Below are positions 53,006 through 61,565 of a DNA stretch of 64,000 nucleotides, in pieces (position 1 is the first letter of the stretch; each line of letters begins with the position of its first letter). Both the position numbers and the translations under genes were made by a program. Source of the stretch: Runella zeae DSM 19591. GTDB lineage: Bacteria; Bacteroidota; Bacteroidia; Cytophagales; Spirosomataceae. The notes below the pieces were generated by a model, which saw only the letters and a list, made by a program, of their open reading frames with translations, was not told where the DNA came from and did not search any database. The DNA lies in the NCBI RefSeq assembly GCF_000423565.1, contig NZ_KE384037.1:274115-338114 (forward strand), given 5' to 3'.

Positions 53006-56000
53006 TTAGAAATTAAAGTTTACACCAAGAGTTGAAGTACGTGGCACAGGATAGTTAAATAAGTCTACCCCTGGGCTCAAGTTACCACCGTCACCAGCAC
53101 CATTTTGTTGGGCACTTGTTTCAGGATTGGAGCCACCCCAGTATTTGGTGAAAACAAACGCTTGTTGGATTGATGCATACAAACGCGCAGAACGGAACAG
53201 CTTGTTAGGTTTGTTGAAGGTATAACCTAACGTGATGTTTTTGATAGTAAAGAAAGACGCATCGGCTACGAAGCGGCTATTTTGCCAGTCACGCTCGATA
53301 CCCGTTACAGTACCTCCACCTACAGTAGTACCATAGAATCCTTTGCCGGGATTGGCTTCTGAGCGCCAACGGTACTTCACTTCTCTGTGAAGGTTAAATA
53401 CCCCATCAAGGTTGGCAGTACTATACAAGTGGCGCACCCAAAGCTGATTGCCTTGCGAACCAGAACCTACCACACTAAAGTCAAAATTACCATATGATAG
53501 GTTGGTAGTGATACCATAAGTAAATTTAGGGAAAGGATTACCCAAAATAGTACGGTCATCTTTATCGCCACCGTTGGTCAAGACACCATCACCATTTACA
53601 TCTACAAGCTTGATACTACCTATGGTAGAGCGCCCAGGTACTACTGGAGAATTTTTAAGGTCTTCCGCATTTTTGTATACACCATTTGCTAAGTGTCCAT
53701 AGAATTGACCAAATGGATAACCCACCCGAGTAATGTGGTGCAACCCATACACACGGTCAATACCTTCGGCAAGGGCAATTACCTTGTTGCGGTTGAAAGA
53801 AATGTTGGCATTGGCATTCCATTTCAATTTGCGGTCGATGATACGAGAATTCAACGAGAATTCGTGTCCCCAGAATTTAATTTCACCAATGTTGTCATTG
53901 AAGTTACCAAAGCCCGACTCTTGTGGGATTTGAACGGCGTATAACAAGTTGGTGGTATTTTTGAGATAGTAGTCATAAGTAAATTGGAAACGGTCATTGA
54001 GAAAGCCCAAGTCAAATCCTAAATCTATCTGACGGGTAGTTTCCCAACCAAGATTTGAGTTAGCAAGCGAAGATACCACCGCACCAGCCGCTACGTTGTT
54101 TCCAAATGCTACGTTTACTGTATTGTTAATAAGGGCATATTGGGTATAGTTACCGATGTTATTGTTACCTGTTACTCCTATACTAGCTCTCAATTTAGCA
54201 AAAGAGATAACACCGTACTGTTTCATAAAATCCTCATCAGATAGCACCCAACCTGCTGATAATGAAGGGAATGTACCCCAACGATTGTTTGAACCAAAAC
54301 GAGAAGAGCCATCACGACGAATAGAAGCCGTGAAGAGATATTTGCCTTTGTAGTTGTAAGTCAAACGAGAAAGCAAAGAAGTAAGTCTCCATTCTTGTAC
54401 GTTGCTATTGGTACCACCGCGGTTGATATTGATAGCTCCTTGAATAGTTGGAAGGCGGTCGTCAGCATACGTATCTGCTTGAATACGGCTTGTTTCTCTT
54501 CTATAACTTTGGTTGGTATAACCCGCCAAAAGCTCAAAGTTGTGATTATTAAATGACTTAGAGTAAGTAGCCAAGTTTTCGTTCAACCATCCAAGGTCGT
54601 CGGTATATTCCCGAATTGTATTGGCCGTAACAGGAATAGCCGTGTTGATGGCGTTGGTAGCAGTCGATGGATTGAAGAAGAAGAATTTTTGATTGAGCAA
54701 TTCTACGTTCATCGACGATTTGAACGTCAAACCTTTGATAGGGCTATAAGCTACAAAAGCATTTGAAAGTAAATTCACTTGACGAGTTTCGTTGACGAGC
54801 TCGTAAGCCGCTCTTACCCAGTTAGGATAAGCGAAGATGTTACCAGTACTTGAAGGAAAACGGTTGAAAAGCGTCAACTCACCTTTTTCGTCACGGATAG
54901 GCATCACCGGCCAAGTGTGGATAGCATTAAACAAGATACCAGTCCCACGGTCTCCGTCGGTACGAGGTGTATTGTCAAACACGTAGTTAGGTGCAATGTT
55001 TACACCTAGGGTCACTTTGTCCGATACTTTGTACTCAGAGTTTAAGCGAAGTGAGTAGCGTTGATATTTGGTATTGAGTACTACCCCTTGTTGATTAAAT
55101 ACCCCTGCTACTACCGAAGTATTTACTCGGTCTTTATTAGACGTCACCGTCAAGTTGTAGCTTTGTACGGGAGCACGACGCAGAAGAGCATCATACCAGT
55201 CGTTGTTTTTGCCTTCATATTGAGAAGGGTTTTGAAATTCTACAGGTACAGGACTTCCTTGGTCTTCGTAGTATTCTTTTTTAAATTGCGCAAATTCTAC
55301 GGCGTCCATCATTTCAAAACGGCCTTTTTTAGGCACTACCTGCGTTCCAGTAAAGACATTTAAACTTACGTTGGTCTGACCCGACTTCCCTCTTTTGGTA
55401 GTGATAAGCACTACACCATTGGCAGCTCTCGAACCATACAATGAAGTAGAAGCCGCGTCTTTCAAAATAGAAATATCTTCGATTTCGTCAGGGTTGATAG
55501 CGCCGATATTACCCGTAATAGGGAAACCATCAATTACGTACAGAGGGTCACTACCCGCAGTTACCGAAAGCTGACCACGAATACGCACGTTCATCCCCTG
55601 TCCAGGACGGCCCGTGGTTTGGTTGATTTGTACCCCCGCTACTTGCCCTTGAAGTTTTTGGGCAATCTGTGAAACAGGAATATCTTTGATTTCTTTAGAC
55701 GTAATGGTCTGAACGGCCCCCGTTACTTCTTTTTTCACTTGACTACCGTAGCCTACTACTACGATTTCGTTAAGGATTTTGTTATCAGTACTCAAAGTCA
55801 CATTGAGCGTTGACTGATTACCCACTTGTACCTCTTTGGCCGTGTACCCAATGTAACTAAACACCAAAGTGGCACTCTCGGCCACATCTAGTTTATAGCT
55901 CCCATTTCCGTCAGTGGTTGTACCTTTGGTAGTGCCTTTTACAGCCACACTTACCCCCGCTAAAGCTTCACCTTCTTGACCGGTCACTTTTCCTTGGACC

Positions 56001-56101
56001 GTTTTTTGAGCAAAAGATGTGGAGGAAAAAAACATCACCAGTGCCAAGATAAAGCTTGACCCCCAAAGCCCCCTCTTAAGTAGGATAGATCTTTGTTCCA
56101 T
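53006..56101 (-). CDS. SusC-like TonB-dependent transporter without STN domain (locus D)
   Basis: 1031 aa. Signal peptide ends FFSSTSFA/Q, and the regulatory-like domain begins at once (KTVQGKVTGQEGEALAGVSV, LVFSYIGYTAKEVQVGNQST), so there is no STN domain. SusC linker: LNEIVVVGYGSQVKKEVTGA. Plug: VRIRGQLSVTAGSDPLYVID. The barrel ends RTSTLGVNFNF. No sigma/FecR genes accompany it, in agreement with the missing STN domain, so control must come from another regulator. It is the first gene of locus D, with a 443-bp upstream gap separating it from the ABC operon. Confidence 0.95.
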   Translation of the reverse strand: MEQRSILLKRGLWGSSFILALVMFFSSTSFAQKTVQGKVTGQEGEALAGVSVAVKGTTKGTTTDGNGSYKLDVAESATLVFSYIGYTAKEVQVGNQSTLNVTLSTDNKILNEIVVVGYGSQVKKEVTGAVQTITSKEIKDIPVSQIAQKLQGQVAGVQINQTTGRPGQGMNVRIRGQLSVTAGSDPLYVIDGFPITGNIGAINPDEIEDISILKDAASTSLYGSRAANGVVLITTKRGKSGQTNVSLNVFTGTQVVPKKGRFEMMDAVEFAQFKKEYYEDQGSPVPVEFQNPSQYEGKNNDWYDALLRRAPVQSYNLTVTSNKDRVNTSVVAGVFNQQGVVLNTKYQRYSLRLNSEYKVSDKVTLGVNIAPNYVFDNTPRTDGDRGTGILFNAIHTWPVMPIRDEKGELTLFNRFPSSTGNIFAYPNWVRAAYELVNETRQVNLLSNAFVAYSPIKGLTFKSSMNVELLNQKFFFFNPSTATNAINTAIPVTANTIREYTDDLGWLNENLATYSKSFNNHNFELLAGYTNQSYRRETSRIQADTYADDRLPTIQGAININRGGTNSNVQEWRLTSLLSRLTYNYKGKYLFTASIRRDGSSRFGSNNRWGTFPSLSAGWVLSDEDFMKQYGVISFAKLRASIGVTGNNNIGNYTQYALINNTVNVAFGNNVAAGAVVSSLANSNLGWETTRQIDLGFDLGFLNDRFQFTYDYYLKNTTNLLYAVQIPQESGFGNFNDNIGEIKFWGHEFSLNSRIIDRKLKWNANANISFNRNKVIALAEGIDRVYGLHHITRVGYPFGQFYGHLANGVYKNAEDLKNSPVVPGRSTIGSIKLVDVNGDGVLTNGGDKDDRTILGNPFPKFTYGITTNLSYGNFDFSVVGSGSQGNQLWVRHLYSTANLDGVFNLHREVKYRWRSEANPGKGFYGTTVGGGTVTGIERDWQNSRFVADASFFTIKNITLGYTFNKPNKLFRSARLYASIQQAFVFTKYWGGSNPETSAQQNGAGDGGNLSPGVDLFNYPVPRTSTLGVNFNF

Positions 56102-56178
56102 TTGTTAATAATTTAAAGGTTAAAAGTAGATAGATAACAATCTCATAGAGTTTTAAAAAAGTACCATAAATCCATAAG

Positions 56179-56207
56179 ATTATACAAATATTTGAAACAC
56201 TCTCAAA
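56179..56207 (-). promoter_or_regulatory. Candidate susC promoter (locus D)
   Basis: On the minus strand TTTG (56204-56207) and TATAAT (56179-56184) are 19 bp apart, a promoter-like arrangement 78 bp upstream of the susC start. The -7 box is closer to the classical TATAAT than to TAnnTTTG. Confidence 0.35.
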
Positions 56208-56507
56208 ACAACTATCCTATGCCATCCTGTAAGAATGACATTCTACCCATAAATTGTACAAGTAAGTAATAAAGAAAAATTGAGGCTTTAAGGAGAGACC
56301 TATATGTAGAAGCACAAGCACATATTTCAAGTGACCAAATCAGACACCTAATACATTAATAATCAATAACTTAATCTATTTTTAGATATTTATTATCTCT
56401 TCCTATTCTAGGCTAAATCAGATATAAAAAGAGGGAATTATTGAGGGATAGAGAAATGTAAGATTTTACGAAAAATTATTCTGAATATATTTTCAAAAAA
56501 CACTTTG

Positions 56508-56538
56508 AAACCTATGTACTTGTTCAAAACATAGGTTT
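56508..56538 (-). terminator. Intrinsic terminator of the ABC operon
   Basis: Perfect 10-nt arms (AAACCTATGT / ACATAGGTTT) with an 11-nt loop, directly after the substrate-binding-protein stop codon; a T6 run follows on the minus strand about 9 nt later. Confidence 0.65.
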
Positions 56539-56544
56539 TAGAAG

Positions 56545-57477
56545 CTACTTCGCAAACTGCGCCACGTTTTCGGCCGTCACCAGTTGAAAAGGAATCAAAA
56601 CTGACTTCTCATAAGCTTCTCCCTTGGCTATTTTTACAGCCGTTTCTATGGCTTTTGCGCCTTGTTGTTGCGCATTTTGGAAAACTGTAGCATTGAGGGT
56701 TCCTTTCTTTACCGCCTGTAATGCATCAGGAATCGCATCAATACTCACCACAATTACTTTATCTTTTAAACCAGCATCGGTAAGTGCTTTGACGGCTCCC
56801 ATACCCATTTCATCGTTTTGAGCAAATACCGCATTGATCTCCTTACCATATGACTGTATCCAGTTTTCCATCAAAGCCATAGATTTAGCGCGATCCCATT
56901 CGGCTGTTTGGTGTGCTAGGAGTTTGAGATTAGGATATTGTTTCAAAATCTCACGAGCACCTTGCTCTCTTTTAATCTGAGCTGCTTGCCCCATATAGCC
57001 ATGCATCATCAATACGTTTCCTTTCCCGCCGAGTTTTTCGGCAATGTATTTCATAGCGATACGCCCCGATTCTACATCATCTGACCCCACAAAAGCCGAA
57101 GGTGTGGCTGTAGTCTCAGAATTGACATTGATAATCGGGATTTTGGCCGCTAGTGCCTTAGTTACGGCAGGCGAACTTGCTTCTACCTCACAAGGGTTCA
57201 TCACAATCACATCTACTTTTTGAGCAATAAAACTCTCAACCTGCTCAATCTGCTTCAGGGCAGAGCGTTCGGCATCAACAGTGATAAGCTCTACGCCCAG
57301 CTCTTTGGCCTTTTTTTCCATTTCATCACTCACATTTACGATAAACTCATTTTGCATACTCAACATCGTCACTCCTACGGTCAGTTTATCGCCACTGCTT
57401 TTATCTTCACTTGAAGATTGATTACAGCCTCCTAAAAACGCTACTAAGACCAGCAAACCCAAACTTATATTTCTCAT
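56545..57477 (-). CDS. Sugar ABC transporter substrate-binding lipoprotein
   Basis: 310 aa. Lipoprotein signal with lipobox LGGC (MRNISLGLLVLVAFLGGC), then a periplasmic-binding fold of the ribose/galactose type (VGVTMLSMQNEFIVNVSDEM, VIVMNPCEVEASSPAVTKAL, GSDDVESGRIAMKYIAEKLG, VFAQNDEMGMGAVKALTDAG). It delivers a monosaccharide or small polyol to the RbsC-type permease. It is the last gene of the three-gene operon, 42 bp after the permease. Ligand specificity cannot be read; the Gfo/Idh dehydrogenase and isomerase encoded nearby fit a sugar or inositol. Confidence 0.92.
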   Translation of the reverse strand: MRNISLGLLVLVAFLGGCNQSSSEDKSSGDKLTVGVTMLSMQNEFIVNVSDEMEKKAKELGVELITVDAERSALKQIEQVESFIAQKVDVIVMNPCEVEASSPAVTKALAAKIPIINVNSETTATPSAFVGSDDVESGRIAMKYIAEKLGGKGNVLMMHGYMGQAAQIKREQGAREILKQYPNLKLLAHQTAEWDRAKSMALMENWIQSYGKEINAVFAQNDEMGMGAVKALTDAGLKDKVIVVSIDAIPDALQAVKKGTLNATVFQNAQQQGAKAIETAVKIAKGEAYEKSVLIPFQLVTAENVAQFAK

Positions 57478-57519
57478 CTTGAATCAATTAATGTTTTCTA
57501 AATCAGATTATTAAGGCTT

Positions 57520-58473
57520 CTATTTTTGTGAGGATTGGTTCCAACTATCTAGCACTACCGCTCCGATAATAATCGCCCCCATCACTACTTGTTGATAATA
57601 AGAGGTGACATTGAGCAAATCAAGCCCATTGCTAATCACTCCTATCAGCAATGCCCCAATCAACGTACCCGTCATCGTGCCAGTGCCTCCCGAAGTGCTA
57701 GTACCGCCAATGATAGCCGCCGCAATAGCGTCTAGCTCAAAGCCTACACCAGCATTAGGTTGGCCAGTAGTGATGCGTGAAGTAAGCAATATACCCGCTA
57801 AAGCCGCTAAACCTCCACAAAGGGTATAAACCGCCATTTTCACTTTATTTACCCTAATCCCTGAAGCTTTGGCGGCTTGCTCATTACCGCCTACCGCATA
57901 GATATACCTTCCCAAAACGGTTTTTTTTAGAATAATAGAGCATATCACAAAAGCTATTATCAAAATAATAATGGGTAAAGGAATACCTAAAATTTGACCT
58001 CCTCCAATAAAGTTAAATTCATCAGAAAGATTAGATATAGGACGCCCTTTGCTCAAAATCAACGCTAATCCTCGTCCAATGGTCATCATTCCAAGTGTCA
58101 CAATAAAAGGTGGAACTTTGCTCTTCGTAATAACGAGGCCGTTGAGCGCCCCCATAGACACGCCGGCCAAAATTCCTACCAAAATCGGAACCACTACGGG
58201 ATAAGTCTCAGGATGCGCCATTGAGGCAGCCACAACCCCCGTAACTGCCACCACCGAACCTAGCGACAAATCAATTCCACCCGTAATAATCACAAATGTC
58301 ACTCCAAATGCAAGCAATGCATTGATAGATACTTGCGTGATAATAATAGTCCAGTTGGAAACTGTTAGAAACTTGGGCGTTATAAAAGACAATAGTAAAC
58401 AGATAAGCACAAAAGCTACAAAAATGCCGTATTGTCCTAATCCTCTCGTATTTATTTTAAAGGTATTTTTCAC
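57520..58473 (-). CDS. Sugar ABC transporter permease (RbsC-like)
   Basis: 317 aa, starting with GTG at 58473. About eight to ten hydrophobic segments (GIFVAFVLICLLLSFI, ALLAFGVTFVIITGGIDLSL, IIILIIAFVICSIILKKTVL and others). Hallmarks of the RbsC/XylH/AraH group are GGIDLSLGSVVAVTGVVAAS, the EAA-like loop GRYIYAVGGNEQAAKASGI, and GGTSTSGGTGTMTGTLIGAL. It forms the inner-membrane channel. It lies 39 bp after the ATPase and 42 bp before the binding protein. Confidence 0.93.
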   Translation of the reverse strand: MKNTFKINTRGLGQYGIFVAFVLICLLLSFITPKFLTVSNWTIIITQVSINALLAFGVTFVIITGGIDLSLGSVVAVTGVVAASMAHPETYPVVVPILVGILAGVSMGALNGLVITKSKVPPFIVTLGMMTIGRGLALILSKGRPISNLSDEFNFIGGGQILGIPLPIIILIIAFVICSIILKKTVLGRYIYAVGGNEQAAKASGIRVNKVKMAVYTLCGGLAALAGILLTSRITTGQPNAGVGFELDAIAAAIIGGTSTSGGTGTMTGTLIGALLIGVISNGLDLLNVTSYYQQVVMGAIIIGAVVLDSWNQSSQK

Positions 58474-58512
58474 CGTGTATTAAGTATTTATTCTCTCATT
58501 TTTAAAACTACA

Positions 58513-60000
58513 TTATTCGTGCATGGCGTATCGCATGATGGTTTCTTGTGATGCTTCTTCTTTGGCAAAAAGGGCTGTTTGTTTGCCCTGCGACAATACC
58601 AAAATGCGATCGCTCATTCCTAGGATTTCGGGCAATTCTGACGAAATCATTACGACCGCCATCCCACGGGCTGTGAGGTCACGAATCAATTTATAAATTT
58701 CGGATTTTGCTCCAATATCAATGCCCCGTGTAGGTTCGTCCAAAATCACCACTTCAGGCGATGCTTGAAGTACTTTCCCAATGACGACTTTTTGCTGATT
58801 GCCTCCGCTGAGATACCTGACCTTTTGCTCCATACTCGACGCCTTGATTTTAAGCTCCGAAATGGTCCGACTTGCTATTTCTTCTTCGCTTTTTGATTGT
58901 AGCAACCCTCGCTTTGAGTGGCGTCGCAAACTCGACAAGCTGATATTTTGCTTCACAGATAACCCCGGAATAAAGCCTAATCCTTTGCGATCTTCACTTA
59001 CGTAGCCTATGCCCACTTTGATAGCCTCTTGAGGAGATTTTATAGTTACTTTTTGGCCTTTAAGCCATATTTCTCCTCTATCAAATGCATCTAGACCAAA
59101 AATAGCCCGCGCGATTTCGGTACGCCCGGCTCCCATAAGTCCCGCCAAACCTAGTACTTCTCCCGCTCTTACTTCAAAGCTAATGTCCTCAAATTTCCCC
59201 TTACTACTAAGGTTTTTTACTTCTAACAGTACCTCCCCTTTAGAAGCTAGCGCGGGCGGAAACAAGCTTTCTATTTCGCGCCCTACCATCATAGCGATAA
59301 GGCTCTTGTTGTCTATATCTTTGGTGCTTTTGGTTCCGATATACTTACCATCGCGTAGCACAGTGATAGTGTCAGTGATTTCGTATATCTCGTTCATTTT
59401 GTGAGAAATATACAAAATAGCCACACCTTGCCCCTTGAGATCACGAATGATTTTGAAAAGTGCATCTACTTCTTTGTCCGAAATGGCCGACGTGGGTTCA
59501 TCCATGATAATCACCTTGGCATTGTTAGAAATAGCTTTGGCAATTTCAACCATTTGCATTTCGGCTACACTGAGGTATTTCATTTTGGTACGCGGATTGA
59601 GCTTCATTCCCAATTGCGCCAGCAGTGTAGCAGCTTCTTGGTCATTAACATGGTCTTTGAGCCATAGGGCATTTTCTCTTCCCAAAAAAATATTTTGTGC
59701 CACGGTCAATTCTGGCACCATCAATATCTCCTGGTGAATCATCGAAATGCCTCTCTTCAATGCCTCATGAACACTGCTATGGCGCAACTCTTCTCCTTCA
59801 AAAAAAACCTGCCCTGCATCCGCTTGTAGCAGCCCCATCAAAATTTTCATGAAGGTGGATTTGCCAGCACCATTTTCACCCATAATGGCATGGACTTCGC
59901 CTCTACGTACGTTGAGTTGAACCCCTTCGAGCGCTTTTATACCCGAAAACGACTTGGTAAGATTGAAAACTTGAAGAATATATTCAGGATTGAGGGTCAT
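58513..60000 (-). CDS. Sugar ABC transporter ATP-binding protein (RbsA-like)
   Basis: 495 aa with two fused ABC domains. First domain: Walker A GENGAGKST (41-49), signature LSVAEMQMVEIAKA (143-156) and Walker B VIIMDEPTSA (163-172). Second domain: GLMGAGRTEIARAIFGL in place of a canonical Walker A (normal for this family), LSGGNQQKVVIGKVL, VVILDEPTRGIDIGAK. The length and the degenerate second Walker A match RbsA/MglA/XylG. It energises sugar uptake with the downstream permease and binding protein. A candidate promoter lies just upstream (TAATTTTG, 60022-60029). Confidence 0.95.
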   Translation of the reverse strand: MTLNPEYILQVFNLTKSFSGIKALEGVQLNVRRGEVHAIMGENGAGKSTFMKILMGLLQADAGQVFFEGEELRHSSVHEALKRGISMIHQEILMVPELTVAQNIFLGRENALWLKDHVNDQEAATLLAQLGMKLNPRTKMKYLSVAEMQMVEIAKAISNNAKVIIMDEPTSAISDKEVDALFKIIRDLKGQGVAILYISHKMNEIYEITDTITVLRDGKYIGTKSTKDIDNKSLIAMMVGREIESLFPPALASKGEVLLEVKNLSSKGKFEDISFEVRAGEVLGLAGLMGAGRTEIARAIFGLDAFDRGEIWLKGQKVTIKSPQEAIKVGIGYVSEDRKGLGFIPGLSVKQNISLSSLRRHSKRGLLQSKSEEEIASRTISELKIKASSMEQKVRYLSGGNQQKVVIGKVLQASPEVVILDEPTRGIDIGAKSEIYKLIRDLTARGMAVVMISSELPEILGMSDRILVLSQGKQTALFAKEEASQETIMRYAMHE

Positions 60001-60021
60001 TTTAAGTTAGCCCTTTGGTGG

Positions 60022-60029
60022 CAAAATTA
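60022..60029 (-). promoter_or_regulatory. Candidate -7 box of the sugar ABC operon
   Basis: TAATTTTG on the minus strand fits TAnnTTTG, 21 bp upstream of the ATPase start codon. A TTTG lies only 12 bp further up, too close for the usual spacing, so the -33 element is unclear. Confidence 0.35.
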
Positions 60030-60124
60030 CCCTCATAAGCACAAAAAGAGCATAAAATACTCATAGAGAGTCTGACCAAATAGTCAAACATACATCGTCT
60101 TTTCGTTGGTGTATACATACTAAA

Positions 60125-60151
60125 AGCGGGCTGTGAGATTCACAGCCCGCT
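60125..60151 (-). terminator. Orphan terminator-like hairpin
   Basis: Perfect 12-nt arms (AGCGGGCTGTGA / TCACAGCCCGCT), 3-nt loop, followed by TTTT on the minus strand. No minus-strand gene ends here: the nearest upstream gene is on the plus strand. It could end a small RNA or act as an attenuator of the ABC operon leader. Confidence 0.7.
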
Positions 60152-60508
60152 CAAAAAGCTAAATTAAAGTAGGGTAAAATTAAATAACTTAAACTCTCAC
60201 AGGTGGTTTTAGGAAAAGTTAGGACAATTTTCTCCGTATTTTATAGTTTTGGTATCAATTTTGAATTTCCTTGTGAGTCAATCTATTTTATTTTTTAATT
60301 ACGATGCCAAAATGACTTAGACATTATAATTAAATGCACGTGGAAAACTCACATATTTTGTTACATTTGTCAACACAATATCTCATAAACCCGAGTCAAA
60401 ATTAATAAATATATTAGGTTACTTTAAAATAGAAATTACACTAATTGACTAAACCTATTGATTTGTCAACAAACACCTACAAACTATCCTTTAAATTAGA
60501 GTACTTTT

Positions 60509-61225
60509 ATGAAAATTAACACCCTTATTATTGACGATGCTCCATACTGGCAAAAAATAGTTGCAAAGTTTGTGGACATGAACCCACTACTTCATCTGAT
60601 AGGTACTTGTGATTCGGCCATGCAAGCGTATGAACTCATCGCCGAACAAAAAATAGATCTTCTTATCTGTGACATCGAAATGCCCGACCTATCAGGTTTG
60701 AATTTTGTAAAAAGTCTTCAAGCTCCCCCCTTGGTTATCTTCGTAACAGCCCATCGCGATTATGCTCTGGATTGTTATGAAGTATCGCCCGTTGATTTTT
60801 TGCTCAAGCCGCTAGAATATGATCGGTTTTTGAAAGCCATTGAGAAGGTACGCCTCCGTATGGACACTGCCATCGAATTAGCCTCTATTGAGCCGTACTT
60901 TTTTGTAAGGGAAAACCTCAATTATATACAGATTCGCTATAGAGATGTGCTTTACATGAAGGCTCAAGAAAATTTTGTGCAAATCGTGACAAAAAATGAA
61001 GTATATCTGCCGATTTTGACAATCAGCAGTCTGGCCGAAAAGCTCAAGCACGACGTTTTTTTAAGAGTACACCGCTCTTATCTTGTACATAGAGATGCCA
61101 TAGCTCGTATTGGTAAAAACGACATACAATTGGTCAATGGCGAGCAGATTCCGATTGGGGACTTGTACCGCAACAAAATCAATCAGAAGCATATTCAGAT
61201 GCACACTATTTCGCGTAATAACTAA
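60509..61225 (+). CDS. LytTR-family response regulator
   Basis: 238 aa. Receiver domain with Asp9/Asp10, phospho-acceptor Asp55 (LLICDIEMPDLSG), Thr in IFVTAHRDYALDCY and Lys100 (DFLLKPLEYDRF). A C-terminal LytTR DNA-binding domain spans about 130-232 (YIQIRYRDVLYMKAQENFVQ, FLRVHRSYLVHRDAIARIGK). No LytS/sensor kinase is encoded next to it, so it is an orphan in this window. It diverges from the sugar ABC operon, which makes that operon a plausible target. A 508-bp gap separates the two. Confidence 0.93.
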   Translation: MKINTLIIDDAPYWQKIVAKFVDMNPLLHLIGTCDSAMQAYELIAEQKIDLLICDIEMPDLSGLNFVKSLQAPPLVIFVTAHRDYALDCYEVSPVDFLLKPLEYDRFLKAIEKVRLRMDTAIELASIEPYFFVRENLNYIQIRYRDVLYMKAQENFVQIVTKNEVYLPILTISSLAEKLKHDVFLRVHRSYLVHRDAIARIGKNDIQLVNGEQIPIGDLYRNKINQKHIQMHTISRNN

Positions 61226-61465
61226 TACATCTCAAAGTGGCAGTTTTGTCGTATCTCAAAAATGAGCCTATCTCTCCCCATCAACTTGGGCAGCAAATCT
61301 TACTGACCCACTCAGAATGTTATTTTACAAAACTACATTTTAGTTTTGTGCTTACTCCTTGCTTATATAACGACATCAATAAGTCCTGACAATCAAGATT
61401 TCTCGTCTAATGAAAGGCTTGGTATCATAAGACTATTTATCTAATGTTTATAATCTCCCACAAAA

Positions 61466-61489
61466 AAGCGCGAACTATTGTCCGCGCTT
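61466..61489 (-). terminator. Terminator of the Gfo/Idh-isomerase operon
   Basis: Seven-nt arms (AAGCGCG / CGCGCTT) with a 10-nt loop, 77 bp after the stop of the Gfo/Idh gene; T6 follows at once on the minus strand. Confidence 0.65.
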
Positions 61490-61503
61490 CAAGAGGTTTT
61501 CGA

Positions 61504-61540
61504 TTAGTTGTGCCAAGTTTTGAAAACTTGGCACAACTAA
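61504..61540. repeat. Exact 37-bp palindrome
   Basis: Arms of 18 bp (TTAGTTGTGCCAAGTTTT and its exact reverse complement) flank a single central G. It lies 25 bp beyond the Gfo/Idh stop codon. Such palindromes with a TTTTGAAAA-type core resemble REP-like intergenic repeats; the element at 9146-9206 is similar in style (perfect long arms, GTTTTGAA words) but not in sequence. Confidence 0.8.
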
Positions 61541-61565
61541 CGAATATGTGAATCTTCAGTGAATT

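Larger units (their letters stand above)
56102..56544. other. Upstream region of susC (locus D)
   Basis: 443 bp, AT-rich. It holds the probable susC promoter (56179-56207) and, at its right end, the terminator of the ABC operon (56508-56538). No credible small gene or repeat was seen in the middle part. Confidence 0.5.
60001..60508. other. Divergent intergenic region, ABC operon / LytTR gene
   Basis: 508 bp, AT-rich. It contains a candidate -7 box for the ABC operon and a strong orphan hairpin at 60125-60151. The remaining 350 bp up to the LytTR start show no clear gene; a small RNA on the minus strand ending at the hairpin is possible. The GACTATTTGGTC word near 60074 is a weak dyad. Confidence 0.5.
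61226..61565. other. Convergent intergenic region with terminator and palindrome
   Basis: 340 bp between the convergent LytTR and Gfo/Idh genes. The right third holds a terminator (61466-61489) and an exact palindrome (61504-61540). No gene or promoter is expected or seen in the rest, and no clear terminator for the LytTR gene was found. Confidence 0.5.
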
